34,345 nt of DNA, from positions 1 to 34,345 of the forward strand of contig QKPP01000250.1 of NCBI GenBank assembly GCA_006508105.1. The letters run 5' to 3'. The translations under genes and the position numbers were made by a program. The DNA comes from Myxococcales bacterium FL481. Lineage in GTDB: Bacteria > Myxococcota_A > Polyangia > Nannocystales > Nannocystaceae. Positions 25,061 through 34,111 of this stretch are shown in pieces. Each line of letters starts with the position of its first letter. Position 1 is the first letter of the stretch. The notes beneath the pieces were generated by a model, which was not told where the DNA came from, did no database searches, and saw nothing but the letters and a program-made list of their open reading frames with translations.

Positions 25061-28000
25061 CTAGAACTCGAATCGGAGACCGAACCGGAACTGTCGAGGG
25101 GTTTGGAATCGAGTCGCTCGTCCGAAGTTTCGGTTCTGAGTTGCGGGCTCGGGATCGTCCTCCGACCCGGCCACAATCAGGTTTGCGAGGTCCTCTGTCG
25201 TACCACCTTCGATCGGCGTCACGTCGTCGTAGGTGTAGCTCTCATCCCGCTGGGTCACCTGCTGGAAGTTCGGCAGGTTGAAGATATCGATGGTGGCGCG
25301 CACACGTACGTCCTCAGTGATGGCGAAGACGTAGCCCAAGTTCACGTCGAGGCTGAATCGCCAGGGCAACCGCTCACCTTCGCCACGAGGAAGAATGAAC
25401 ACCTCATCCGTACCGTACTGGATGTGGGCACCGTAGTAGTTGGTCGGTCCGCCCGAGCGGGCGTTGATACCACCACCGACCGCGATGGCGGAGCGATCGT
25501 TGATCGGAATCTCACCGGCACCGAACAGTTTGATCCAGTGTCGGTTGTCGCCCGAGAGCGGCCCCGTACGGTTCGGCAGCAGCGAAAGCAAGTCGAAGTC
25601 CGAGTTGACAAAGGGATCGAGCTGACCGGTGGACGGTCGATACAGACCCGCGATGTTTCCTCGCAGCCACGACAGGGTGTAGCTTCCCATCAACATCCAG
25701 TTCTTGTGAAAACCGCGCTGGAAGTAGATGTTGACCGCGTCGTAGTCACGCTCGGCCTCCGGGAAGTCGGCCGCGATGCCTTCCCCCGGGTTTCCGAGGA
25801 AGTACGTCGTGGCTTCGTCGCGGCTCATGTCCTCGATGATGCGGTTGATCCAGCGTTTGGTGTACGCCGCACCGACCCGAGCGCGCTCGAAAACCTCGTA
25901 CTCGACACCCGCCACGATCTCGTCACTCGACGGCGGCTTCAGGTCAGGGTCGACCGGCAGCGAACCGGCACCGAACATGCCGTACTCCGTGGTCGCGCCC
26001 GTGGCCCAAGGGAGAGTTTGGGCGTTGTCGTAGCACTCGTCGACGTCCGTGGCCGGATTCTCGCAGAGATAGTACGCGTAGGTCTGGGGCTCACCCGAGC
26101 CGCCGCGATCCGCGATGCCCATGGGGACGCTTTGGAAGAAGCGCGCGTAGTTGGCGAAGACCTTCGAACGTCCTTCTTTCGTCCAGTCGTAGATGAAACC
26201 GACGCGTGGCGAAAGCTGGTTCGGCAAGGAGATGAACAGCGTGCCATCGGCCTTGTACACGTTCTGCATGTCGTAGCGACCACCGATGTTCAACGTGAAC
26301 GTGTCGGCGATGCTCCAACTGTCTTGCACGAATCCGCCAACCGTGAAGCTGGTGGTGGTCCGGTTCATGTTCCGGATGAGATGCGGCTCGTTGGGCTCGA
26401 CGAGAAAGCCGTATTGGCGGCGTGCGACCCAGTCGTACCAGCCGTCTCGATCGAACGACTGACCGAACGACGCACCGCCGGTATACCCACGGCGAGTGGT
26501 GTAGTCGACGTAGTTGCCGTCGGCTCCGAACTTGACGACGTGGTGACCCGCCGCGTTGAACACGCGAGTCACGGTGTGGGCCAAAGCGTACGTGGAACCG
26601 CGCCGGTCGAAAATCCAGCCCGGGCCCCCCGTCCAGTAGCCATCCGTGGGGCAGACCACGGTGACTTGGTCGGGGTCGTCGGAACCGTTAATCGGCACCG
26701 AATCACACTCCGCTCGATCCGCGGTGCCCGGCATCTCCGTGATGTCGGCCAAGTTATTGTAAAGCGGCGTGTCTTGACGCCACAGCGCGGCCGGCGTTCC
26801 GGCGAGACCGGTCGTCGCTCCGATCTCGGAGCCGTCAACCGGCAGACTCGTGGTCCGCAGGAAGTTGTAGGACAGGTTCGTGTCGAAAACCCACTTCTTG
26901 TCCTTGCTCGTGGCGTTCCACTTCAACTGACTCGTGGCCGCGTACCCGTGCCGGGTGCTCGCGTTCGACTCGAAATCACCGTTGAGCGAGCTCAGCGGAT
27001 TGAAACTCAAATCGCTAACCGCGTACTGCGATTCGCTGCCGGAACGTCGCGGCGCGAACACGCCGCTCAGCGTGATGCGATGGTTCTCGTTGGCCCGGAA
27101 CGTGAGCTTGGCGAGCGATTGAATCTCGGTGAGAACCTGATCGTACTCGTGATCAGATCCGTCGATCTTTTGGCGAAGCACCTCCTCGGTTTCTTCGTCG
27201 ACCTGCGGCATCCCGTTGTCGTCGGTCAGGATCTTGTGCCAGCTTCCTTTGACCTTGATCTGGGTCCGCGCGATGTCGAAACCGACGTAGAACCAGAGTT
27301 TGTCTTTGATGAGCGGGCCGCCAATGTCGAAACCGATGTCGCCCAGGCCAGCCAGCTCGGAGTTGGCGACAATGGAGTCCGTCGAGCGATCGACCTCTTT
27401 GCGCTTACCCTCGATGGCGCCGGGGGTGTAGAACGCCCACACACCACCGTGAAATTCGTTTGAACCCGATTTGGTAACCGCGCTCATAATACCGCCAGCA
27501 GCGCGGCCGTACTCCGGCATGTAGCCACCGCTGATAACGGAGACCTCAGAGACGAACTCGCTCGAGAGGCTCAGACCGTTGGTGCCGAAGCCGGCGTGAC
27601 CCACCGAGACGCCGTCGACCAAGTATTGGTTCTCTGGCGATGTGGTACCAGAAACGGAGGTACCGTAGCCGTCGGCACGGGCACCCGGCGTTGCCGTGGC
27701 GACCGCATCGAATGAACGGTTGGCGCTACCGCGACCACCACCAGGGCTGACGACCGGAACGCGCTTGCTGAAGTCCGAATCGAGGCTGACGCCCGTTGAA
27801 CTCGACCCCACGTCGACGGTCGGCGCAGCCACCTCGATCTCGCGAACCTCGCCTCCGGCGGCGGTCAATGCCGCGTTGACTCGAATCGTGGAACCGGCGC
27901 GGAGCGTAATGCCCTCGCGCGCGAACGGTTGAAAGCCATTACCGAGAACTTCCAACCGGTAGGCACCTGGGGGAAGACTGGGAAGGCGGAAGTGACCGGT

Positions 28001-28198
28001 ACGGTCCGTCGTCATGGTCGCCTCGCCTTGCATGCTGTTGGAGGCAGCGACGACGACAACACCCTCGACGGGCTCGCCAGTGGCAGCGTTGGTGACGGTG
28101 CCCGTAAGCACAGCCAGACCTTGATCGGCTTCGGCTTTGCCCACCATGACAACTTGGGCAGCACATACGCCGAGTAGTATTCCTAGTACGGGTCTCAT
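25061..28198 (-). CDS. Oar-like TonB-dependent outer-membrane receptor
   Basis: A 1045-residue outer-membrane protein with a signal peptide (about 1-24, cut near AEA). A carboxypeptidase-regulatory-like beta-sandwich follows (about 28-115: LTGTVTNAATGEPVEGVVVVA and TTDRTGHFRLPSLPPGAYRLEV). The plug domain (about 130-260) has NQYLVDGVSV, SEVSVISGGYMPEYGRAAGG and MSAVTKSGSNEFHGGVWAFY. A large beta-barrel ends in a phenylalanine (RFGLRFEF). This is the Oar architecture known from Myxococcus, where Oar takes part in protein traffic across the outer membrane. The substrate here is unknown, and no exbB, exbD or tonB gene is near. A GGAG site lies about eight bases before the ATG. The gene is followed at 31 bases by the putative lipoprotein gene. 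Confidence 0.93.
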   Translation of the reverse strand: MRPVLGILLGVCAAQVVMVGKAEADQGLAVLTGTVTNAATGEPVEGVVVVAASNSMQGEATMTTDRTGHFRLPSLPPGAYRLEVLGNGFQPFAREGITLRAGSTIRVNAALTAAGGEVREIEVAAPTVDVGSSSTGVSLDSDFSKRVPVVSPGGGRGSANRSFDAVATATPGARADGYGTSVSGTTSPENQYLVDGVSVGHAGFGTNGLSLSSEFVSEVSVISGGYMPEYGRAAGGIMSAVTKSGSNEFHGGVWAFYTPGAIEGKRKEVDRSTDSIVANSELAGLGDIGFDIGGPLIKDKLWFYVGFDIARTQIKVKGSWHKILTDDNGMPQVDEETEEVLRQKIDGSDHEYDQVLTEIQSLAKLTFRANENHRITLSGVFAPRRSGSESQYAVSDLSFNPLSSLNGDFESNASTRHGYAATSQLKWNATSKDKKWVFDTNLSYNFLRTTSLPVDGSEIGATTGLAGTPAALWRQDTPLYNNLADITEMPGTADRAECDSVPINGSDDPDQVTVVCPTDGYWTGGPGWIFDRRGSTYALAHTVTRVFNAAGHHVVKFGADGNYVDYTTRRGYTGGASFGQSFDRDGWYDWVARRQYGFLVEPNEPHLIRNMNRTTTSFTVGGFVQDSWSIADTFTLNIGGRYDMQNVYKADGTLFISLPNQLSPRVGFIYDWTKEGRSKVFANYARFFQSVPMGIADRGGSGEPQTYAYYLCENPATDVDECYDNAQTLPWATGATTEYGMFGAGSLPVDPDLKPPSSDEIVAGVEYEVFERARVGAAYTKRWINRIIEDMSRDEATTYFLGNPGEGIAADFPEAERDYDAVNIYFQRGFHKNWMLMGSYTLSWLRGNIAGLYRPSTGQLDPFVNSDFDLLSLLPNRTGPLSGDNRHWIKLFGAGEIPINDRSAIAVGGGINARSGGPTNYYGAHIQYGTDEVFILPRGEGERLPWRFSLDVNLGYVFAITEDVRVRATIDIFNLPNFQQVTQRDESYTYDDVTPIEGGTTEDLANLIVAGSEDDPEPATQNRNFGRATRFQTPRQFRFGLRFEF

Positions 28199-28263
28199 GA
28201 ATCACTCTCCGGATCGAACTCGAATCAACGGCCTACGAGACGTTCGCATCGGGCTGTAATCTG

Positions 28264-28275
28264 CTATCGCGATAG
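28264..28275. promoter_or_regulatory. Perfect 12-base palindrome upstream of TonB receptor gene
   Basis: CTATCGCGATAG, 66 bases before the receptor start, followed by a related TATCTCGCGATG at 28281-28292. It could be a dimeric repressor operator; no regulator is assigned. Confidence 0.35.
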
Positions 28276-28323
28276 TGATGTATCTCGCGATGCAGGCGTA
28301 CAGATCCGAAGCTAGCGTGGTCT

Positions 28324-28343
28324 TCGTTCTCGGCTGAGAACGA
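28324..28343. promoter_or_regulatory. Inverted repeat, 8-base arms, upstream of TonB receptor gene
   Basis: TCGTTCTC, loop GGCT, GAGAACGA. No T-run follows on either strand, so an operator is more likely than a terminator. It lies 10 to 29 bases upstream (minus-strand sense) of a possible -10 box at 28309-28314. Confidence 0.4.
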
Positions 28344-28380
28344 CACAACGCGTGACTGTATGCGCAGGCCTAGAGCGGTA

Positions 28381-28431
28381 GCGGTGATGAAGCGGGAATA
28401 GGCAGGGCGGACCCTATCACCGCGTCCCGCT
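28381..28431. repeat. Interleaved inverted repeats with pseudoknot topology
   Basis: Arm A GCGGTGAT (28381-28388), arm B AGCGGGA (28391-28397), A' ATCACCGC (28416-28423) and B' TCCCGCT (28425-28431). The order A-B-A'-B' would let an RNA of either strand form two perfect interlocked helices of eight and seven base pairs. Confidence 0.4.
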
Positions 28432-28519
28432 CATGGAAATAGCCGCGCAACCGCTTTCGTGTACCAGCGGGCGCTATTGCGCCACGATGGACCCGTGTGC
28501 AGTGACTCGGCACATCGAT

Positions 28520-28533
28520 TCAGCACGTGCTGA
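28520..28533. repeat. Perfect 14-base palindrome
   Basis: TCAGCACGTGCTGA, in the gene-poor region and not next to a start codon. A protein-binding site is possible, but there is no further support. Confidence 0.3.
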
Positions 28534-29180
28534 GATGCAGCCAGAGACCTCGACTGCACGTCTGCGCGCGTAACTGAGAGACAAGCTCGGTGGGGAAGTA
28601 CAACTAGATGTTCGCCAGGAACCTAATTTGTGGACCGCTCGGACAGGAATTCGAAGAAGGTCCGCAGACCCCACCGTTCGCACGGGAAACGCGACATCGC
28701 TGTCCCGAACGGCAAACAAGGATCGCTCGCGTGGTGTTCACGCTCGCGTACCCTGCACACCAGCGAGCGCTCTGGGAGCGTCCACGCGCTGGATTTCGGG
28801 TGCTTGGAGAGGACATGCGGGAAAGGCGGGTGACTCGGCGCACAGGGTTCGATCGCGGGCACGGGGTTGGCCGTGCGCTGAAGGGTCCCGAAGCGCCGTA
28901 GCGGATCAAGCCCGAACACGCGGTCCTAGGACCCCTCGGAGGAGCGGAGGGTTCGCGGCCGTGCAAGATGTCACGCGCGCGTGCGCGAGGGAGAAGCCAG
29001 CACCAGCGCTTGCGTCGACAGGAGCTGCGCGCAAATCACGCAATTCGTCCGCACGAACGAGACGACCGAGCCCGCCGTGCGCGGATCACCGCGGCTGTCG
29101 AGCCTGCCTTTCTAGTTCGCTCGCCGCGTCGGCGAGGGACCTCTCCGAACCGCCCGAAGGCCCAGGCGGTGGCCGACGCT

Positions 29181-29939
29181 TCACAACGTGGCGACGTGCG
29201 CGTGGTCTTCCGCGGCCGCGGCGAGCTGCGCCTCCATGCGCGTCCGCACGAGTTCCGCCAGTTTGGCTGGGTCGCGGTCCGCAGCGGCGGGATCGACGGG
29301 ATCGAGCACGAACAGCTGAACGTGGTGCAGATTGATGCGGTCAAACACCCACGTGTCACGGGGGAGCACGTCGCTGGAGCCAACGACGACCAGTGGAATC
29401 ACCGGTACGCCGGTGTCGCACGCCAGCCGGAACGCCCCGAGCTTGAACGGGCGCATGCTCGCGGTCTTCGATCGGGTGCCCTCGGGGAACATCATGATGG
29501 ATGACCCCTCGTCTAACTGCCGGCGGCACTCGTCCATCATCGTTCGTCGGCTGGCAGTATCGTTGCGGACCAGGCCGATGTAGTTGGCCATCCACATCAT
29601 CCAGCCCAGAAACGGGACCTTGAACACCGACGCCTTGGACACCCATTTGAAGTGCTTGCGCAGGGCAAACAGCACGAAAATGTCGCCTAACGAGCGGTGG
29701 TTGGCCACGAGCACGTAGGCTCGACCGCGACGGACCTTGTCGCGGCCGTGCACGTCGATGTGCCAAAATGGCGAGAGCCAGTTGTAATGGCGGGCCCACG
29801 TGTAGGCGTACCACTGAGAGAAGACGCGTCGTCGGTCAAACGGAAGCAAGACCAGCCACGGGATCACGACCGCGAACCACCACAGCGCTAAGCTCACCGC
29901 GAGGTACAGCCAAAACAAAGCCGAGAGCACGACGCGCAT
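29181..29939 (-). CDS. 1-acyl-sn-glycerol-3-phosphate acyltransferase (PlsC family)
   Basis: Membrane-bound phospholipid synthesis enzyme that acylates lysophosphatidic acid. The 252-residue protein has N-terminal hydrophobic segments (about 5-33). It carries the acyltransferase motifs in order: NHRSLGD with catalytic His81 and Asp86, the GLVRNDTASRR segment (about 122-132), FPEGTRS (151-157), and a PFKLGAF plus VPVIPLVVVG stretch. Length and motif spacing are normal for PlsC. The start ATG lacks an obvious Shine-Dalgarno; a GTG three codons later is an alternative. It is transcribed away from the M3 peptidase gene. Paralogues of this family can have other acyl acceptors, so the symbol is left empty. 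Confidence 0.9.
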   Translation of the reverse strand: MRVVLSALFWLYLAVSLALWWFAVVIPWLVLLPFDRRRVFSQWYAYTWARHYNWLSPFWHIDVHGRDKVRRGRAYVLVANHRSLGDIFVLFALRKHFKWVSKASVFKVPFLGWMMWMANYIGLVRNDTASRRTMMDECRRQLDEGSSIMMFPEGTRSKTASMRPFKLGAFRLACDTGVPVIPLVVVGSSDVLPRDTWVFDRINLHHVQLFVLDPVDPAAADRDPAKLAELVRTRMEAQLAAAAEDHAHVATL

Positions 29940-30042
29940 GCGTGGCGCCAGCGTGCCAGGCTCACGGCGCGTTGTCGAACGCGACCGCAGCCGCGGGTCT
30001 TGCCCGGCTCGCGGCCGCCTCAGCCCGGTCCCTGACCCGCGC

Positions 30043-30048
30043 TATAGT
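30043..30048 (+). promoter_or_regulatory. Candidate -10 box of M3 peptidase gene
   Basis: TATAGT matches the TATAAT consensus at five of six positions, with the start codon 35 bases downstream. No convincing -35 hexamer is seen. Confidence 0.4.
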
Positions 30049-30083
30049 GGATTCCTCGACGTCATCCGTCCCCGAAACCGCTC

Positions 30084-32117
30084 ATGACCACACCCAACCC
30101 GCTGCTGTCCGCGACGCTCCCTCTTCCCTTTGACCGCATCGAAGCGTGCCACGTCGAACCGGCGGTCGCGGAGCAGAAGCGCCTCGCGCAGGCGCGCCTG
30201 GACGCCATCCGGTCTCCTGGCGACTCGCTCACGTTCGACTCGGTGATCAGGGCGCTGGAGGCCGCCACCGAGCCGCTCGAGCGCACCCTCGATCTAGTGG
30301 GACACCTTGAAAGCGTGGCGACCACGCCCGAGCTGCGCGCGGCATACAATGCCGTGCTACCGGAGGTGAGCGCCTTTTTCTCCTCCATTCCACTGGATGC
30401 TGAGCTGTGGCGCACTGTTTCGCAGTACGCCGACTCGGAGGAGGGCAAGCAACTCACCGGCCACCGCGCGCGGCTGCTGAAGAAGACCATCGACGGTTTT
30501 CGCCGCCACGGCGCCGCTCTCTCCGCAGACGACAAGGCCCAGCTGTCCGAGTTGGAAGTCGAACTCGCGAAAGCCACCACGAAGTTCGGGGAGCACGTCT
30601 TGGATGCGACCAACGCGTTCGAGCTGGTGATCACGGACGAAAAGCGACTCGCCGGACTCCCGGCCTCAGCCGTGGCCTACGCCCGCGGCCTGGCGGAGAG
30701 CAAGGGCATCGCCGGCTACCGCCTCACCCTCCAGGCCCCCAGCGTGATCCCGGTGCTGACGTACCTCGACGACCGCGGGATCCGAGAGCAGATCTGGCGC
30801 GCGTACAACGGCCGGGCGACCAGTGGGGAACACAACAACCGCTCGCTGCTCGATGAGGTCTTGGCCCTACGCCGACGCAAAGCCAAGCTGCTCGGTCACG
30901 CCGACTTCGCCGACTTCGCGCTTGAAGACCGAATGGCCAAGCACGGCGCGACGGCACGGCGCTTCGTTGACGATCTACGCCGCCGAACGAGCGAGGCGTT
31001 CGAGCGCGAGCGACTCGAGCTCGCGTCGTTCGCCGCCACGTTGGAGCACGGCCCCGTCATCGCCCCATGGGATGTCGGCTACCTGGCCGAGAAACAGCGA
31101 CGCGCGCAGTACGACCTCGACGAGGAACAACTCCGCCCGTACTTCGGCTTAGACCGTGTGCTCGCCGGCGCGTTCGAGCTCGCCCATCGCCTGTACGGGG
31201 TGGAGATCGTGCGCACGACCGGCATCCCAACGTGGGATGACGCCGTGCAAACCTATGAAATACGCGAGGCCGGCCAGCGCCTCGGTATGTTCTACGCCGA
31301 CTTGCTTCCCCGCGAAAACAAGCGACCGGGGGCCTGGATGCAGGGTCTCGTGCTTGGACGCCGACGGGACGACGGCCGGCGAGATCCACACGTCGGGCTG
31401 ATCTGCGGCAACCTCACGCCCCCATCCGGTTCGCGACCGTCGCTGCTCACCCACGCCGAGGTGGAGACGATTTTTCACGAGTTCGGCCATCTCCTCCATC
31501 ACCTCCTGACCGAGGTTGAGTCCCGCAGCATCGGTGGCACCAACGTCGCGTGGGACTTCGTTGAGCTACCGTCGCAGATCATGGAAAACTGGTGCTGGGA
31601 ACGACAGGCTCTCGATCTGTTCGCCGAGCACTTCGAGACGGGCGAGCGACTTCCCGACGAGCTGTACACCCGCATGAACCGGGCCCGGAACTTTCGCAGC
31701 GCGTCAGCGATGATGCGCCAGCTCGGGTTCGCCGACGTGGATCTCGCACTGCACACCGAGTACGACGCGGCGCGCGATGGGGACGTGGTCGAGTACTGTC
31801 GTCGTCGGATGCAGCCCTTCGCGCCAACGACGTTGCCGGAGTCGTTTGCGATGATTTGTAGCTTCTCGCACCTGTTCTCGAGCCCCACCGGCTACGCCGC
31901 GGGCTACTACTCGTACAAATGGGCCGAGGTTCTCGATGCGGACGCGTTCACAGCGTTCCAAGCGGCAGGACTATTCGACCGAGCGACCGGCGAACGCTTC
32001 CGCCGGGAGATCCTCGCGGTGGGCGACGCCCGCGAGGCCGACGAGTCCTTTCGCGCCTTCATGGGTCGCGATCCCGATCTCCAGGCCCTTTTGCGGCGAA
32101 GTGCCCTCGCGTCCTAG
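30084..32117 (+). CDS. M3-family zinc oligopeptidase (oligopeptidase A / Dcp type)
   Basis: Cytoplasmic metallopeptidase of 677 residues, the usual size of oligopeptidase A. The zinc site is HEFGH (465-469), with the third ligand Glu494 in WDFVELPSQIMENW. Later family segments are ASAMMRQLGFADVDLALH and FSHLFSSPTGYAAGYYSYKWAEVLDADAF. The N-terminal helical half (LPFDRIEACHVEPAV) also matches oligopeptidase A/peptidyl-dipeptidase Dcp. It cleaves short peptides and may help recycle signal peptides; this is a family role, not shown here. No signal peptide is present. The gene is convergent with the acetyl-CoA synthetase gene. Confidence 0.93.
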   Translation: MTTPNPLLSATLPLPFDRIEACHVEPAVAEQKRLAQARLDAIRSPGDSLTFDSVIRALEAATEPLERTLDLVGHLESVATTPELRAAYNAVLPEVSAFFSSIPLDAELWRTVSQYADSEEGKQLTGHRARLLKKTIDGFRRHGAALSADDKAQLSELEVELAKATTKFGEHVLDATNAFELVITDEKRLAGLPASAVAYARGLAESKGIAGYRLTLQAPSVIPVLTYLDDRGIREQIWRAYNGRATSGEHNNRSLLDEVLALRRRKAKLLGHADFADFALEDRMAKHGATARRFVDDLRRRTSEAFERERLELASFAATLEHGPVIAPWDVGYLAEKQRRAQYDLDEEQLRPYFGLDRVLAGAFELAHRLYGVEIVRTTGIPTWDDAVQTYEIREAGQRLGMFYADLLPRENKRPGAWMQGLVLGRRRDDGRRDPHVGLICGNLTPPSGSRPSLLTHAEVETIFHEFGHLLHHLLTEVESRSIGGTNVAWDFVELPSQIMENWCWERQALDLFAEHFETGERLPDELYTRMNRARNFRSASAMMRQLGFADVDLALHTEYDAARDGDVVEYCRRRMQPFAPTTLPESFAMICSFSHLFSSPTGYAAGYYSYKWAEVLDADAFTAFQAAGLFDRATGERFRREILAVGDAREADESFRAFMGRDPDLQALLRRSALAS

Positions 32118-32135
32118 TCCGTCGCCTCGGGCCAC

Positions 32136-32158
32136 GGTGCCCACCCCACGTGGGCGCC
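32136..32158. terminator. Hairpin between convergent genes
   Basis: GGTGCCCAC (32136-32144), a five-base loop, and GTGGGCGCC (32150-32158), nine base pairs counting one G-U pair. It lies between the stop codons of the peptidase and acetyl-CoA synthetase genes. It lacks a T-run, so it may need Rho or act only as a 3'-end stabiliser. Confidence 0.4.
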
Positions 32159-32179
32159 GCGTCCAACTTGGCGCACGGA

Positions 32180-34111
32180 CTAGCCAACCCGGTGGGCGGC
32201 GACGATGCGCGCCACAACCCCGGGATCGGCCAAGGTGCTGACATCGCCAAGTTCGTCGTAGGTGCAAGCCGCGATTTTTCGCAGGATGCGGCGCATGATC
32301 TTGCCTGACCGGGTCTTGGGCAGCCCGTCGACGAACTGCATGCGGTCGGGCGTCGCGATGGGACCGATGGCCTCACGCACCCGGTCGCACAACTCGCGTT
32401 CCAGCGCCGAGGTCTCCGTGAGGTCGGCGCCGGGTCTGGTCAGCACGTAGGCGAAGACCCCCGTGCCCTTGATGGCGTGAGGCATCCCCACCACGGCCGC
32501 TTCGGCGACCTGAGGATGGGCCACGAGCGCGCTTTCGATTTCCGCGGTTCCGAGACGATGGCCCGAGACGTTGAGCACGTCGTCGACTCGTCCCGTGATC
32601 CAGTAGTAGCCGTCTTCATCGCGGCGGCAGCCGTCGCCAGTGAAATACAGCCCCGGGAATGGACGGTAGTAGGTGCTTACAAACCGCTCGTGGTCGCCCC
32701 ACAGCGTGCGCGCCTGGCCGGGCCAGGGACGCGCGAGGCACAGGTTTCCAGCCACGCCGTTGCCCTCGAGTACGCGACCGTCGTGATCCACGATGACCGG
32801 TTCCACGCCGAAAAACGGCCGAGTCGCCGAGCCGGGCTTGACGGGGGTGGCCCCGGGGAGCGGCGCGATCAAAATGCCGCCGGTCTCGGTTTGCCACCAC
32901 GTGTCGACCACTGCACAGCGAGTTTCGCCCACCACGTCGTGGTACCAGCGCCAAACGTCCGGATTGATCGGCTCGCCGACGGTCCCGAGCACACGCAGAG
33001 AACTTCGGTCGTGTTGTCGCACAATGTCGTCGCCCGCGCGGCGGATGGCTCGAATCGCGGTGGGCGCGGTGTAAAACGTTGTCACGCGCAGGTCGGCGAC
33101 CACTTGCCAGTAGCGGCCGGCGTCCGGATACAGCGGCGTCGACTCGAACATCACCGTCGTGGCCCCGTTGGCGAGCGGCCCGTAGACGATGTAGCTGTGA
33201 CCGGTGATCCAACCGATGTCCGCCGCGCACATGTAGACGTCGCCTGGCTGGAGATCGAACACCAGCTCGTGGGTCAGCGATGTGTGCACGAGGTACCCGC
33301 CGCTGGTGTGCAACACGCCCTTCGGTTTTCCCGTCGAACCGGACGTATACAAGATGAACAGCGGCGACTCGGCGTCCATCGATTCACACGGCGCGACCGT
33401 CGACTGCGAGCGACACAGGGCCACGAAGTCGTGGTCGCGCCCCGCCTGCATCGGCACCTCGTGATCCGTGCGACGCACAACGAGAACGTGCTGCACGCAG
33501 TCGGCCGCAGCGACCGCAGCGTCGGTGGTGGCCTTGAGCGGGATGCGTTTGCCACCGCGAACGCCTTCGTTGGCGGTGATCACGAGTTTGCATCCGGCAT
33601 CGACGATGCGCTCTCGCAGCGCCGCCGCCGAGAACCCGGCAAACACAATGGAGTGCACGGCACCGATCCGGGCGCACGCGAGCATGCTGTACACCAGCTC
33701 CGGCACCATCGGCAGGTAGATGCACACTCGGTCTCCCCGACGCACGCCCAACGCACGCAGGGCGTTCGCCACTCGGCCGACCTCGTCGGCCAGCTGCTGA
33801 TACGTGATCCGTTCGTACTGCCCGGGCTCGTCACGCACCCACACGATCGCATCTTGATCGCCACGGGTGGCGAGATGCCGGTCCACGCAGTTGGCACAGA
33901 CGTTGAGCTTCCCGTCCGCGAACCAGCGAAACGTCGCCGCGTGCATGTCCGCCTCGACGATCTGCGACGGCTCGACGTCCCACGCCAGACGGCCCGCGTG
34001 CTCGCGCCAAAAACCCTGCGGATCGGCCAGCGAGCGCCGATACATGGCCTCGTATGCCGCTACCGAAGTCACCTTCGCTTGCTGAGCCACCGTGGACTTG
34101 GCCGGGATCAT
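32180..34111 (-). CDS. acsA: Acetyl-CoA synthetase (AMP-forming)
   Basis: Makes acetyl-CoA from acetate, ATP and CoA through acetyl-AMP. The 643-residue length is typical. Diagnostic segments are the ACS N-terminal [16 protein letters not shown] and ANCVDRHL, then [11 protein letters not shown] (P-loop), [27 protein letters not shown] and [38 protein letters not shown]. The acetylation-site lysine is in [11 protein letters not shown] (about residue 604). The Trp in WWQTETG limits the acyl pocket to short acids and supports acetate. I chose the ATG at 34111 because TAGCTT lies seven bases before it. An in-frame ATG 20 codons upstream (34171) would add an Arg-rich leader. Confidence 0.95.
   Translation of the reverse strand: MIPAKSTVAQQAKVTSVAAYEAMYRRSLADPQGFWREHAGRLAWDVEPSQIVEADMHAATFRWFADGKLNVCANCVDRHLATRGDQDAIVWVRDEPGQYERITYQQLADEVGRVANALRALGVRRGDRVCIYLPMVPELVYSMLACARIGAVHSIVFAGFSAAALRERIVDAGCKLVITANEGVRGGKRIPLKATTDAAVAAADCVQHVLVVRRTDHEVPMQAGRDHDFVALCRSQSTVAPCESMDAESPLFILYTSGSTGKPKGVLHTSGGYLVHTSLTHELVFDLQPGDVYMCAADIGWITGHSYIVYGPLANGATTVMFESTPLYPDAGRYWQVVADLRVTTFYTAPTAIRAIRRAGDDIVRQHDRSSLRVLGTVGEPINPDVWRWYHDVVGETRCAVVDTWWQTETGGILIAPLPGATPVKPGSATRPFFGVEPVIVDHDGRVLEGNGVAGNLCLARPWPGQARTLWGDHERFVSTYYRPFPGLYFTGDGCRRDEDGYYWITGRVDDVLNVSGHRLGTAEIESALVAHPQVAEAAVVGMPHAIKGTGVFAYVLTRPGADLTETSALERELCDRVREAIGPIATPDRMQFVDGLPKTRSGKIMRRILRKIAACTYDELGDVSTLADPGVVARIVAAHRVG

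Larger units (their letters stand above)
28199..29180. other. Gene-poor region rich in inverted repeats
   Basis: 982 bases without a convincing gene. Open frames such as 28608-28901 (+) and 28474-28719 (-) have Arg-rich, shadow-like composition and no domain. The left half, upstream of the TonB receptor gene, holds several perfect dyads (28264-28275, 28324-28343, 28381-28431, 28470-28483, 28520-28533). It probably contains the promoter and leader of that gene; TAGCTT on the minus strand at 28309-28314 is one possible -10 box. Just beyond the acyltransferase stop a six-base stem (CTCGCC, five bases, GGCGAG on the minus strand) lies around 29119-29135 but lacks a T-run. Confidence 0.55.

Noticed and set aside
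25103..27463. Long plus-strand open frame (786 codons) opposite the TonB receptor gene
   Set aside because: Composition is Arg/Val/Gly-rich with no domain, and it mirrors the receptor frame, which has clear motifs. It is an antisense shadow caused by high GC.
28628..29335. Plus-strand open frame of 235 codons in the gene-poor region
   Set aside because: Arg/Ala/Ser-rich without domain, overlaps the 3' end of the acyltransferase gene, and has no promoter or ribosome site.
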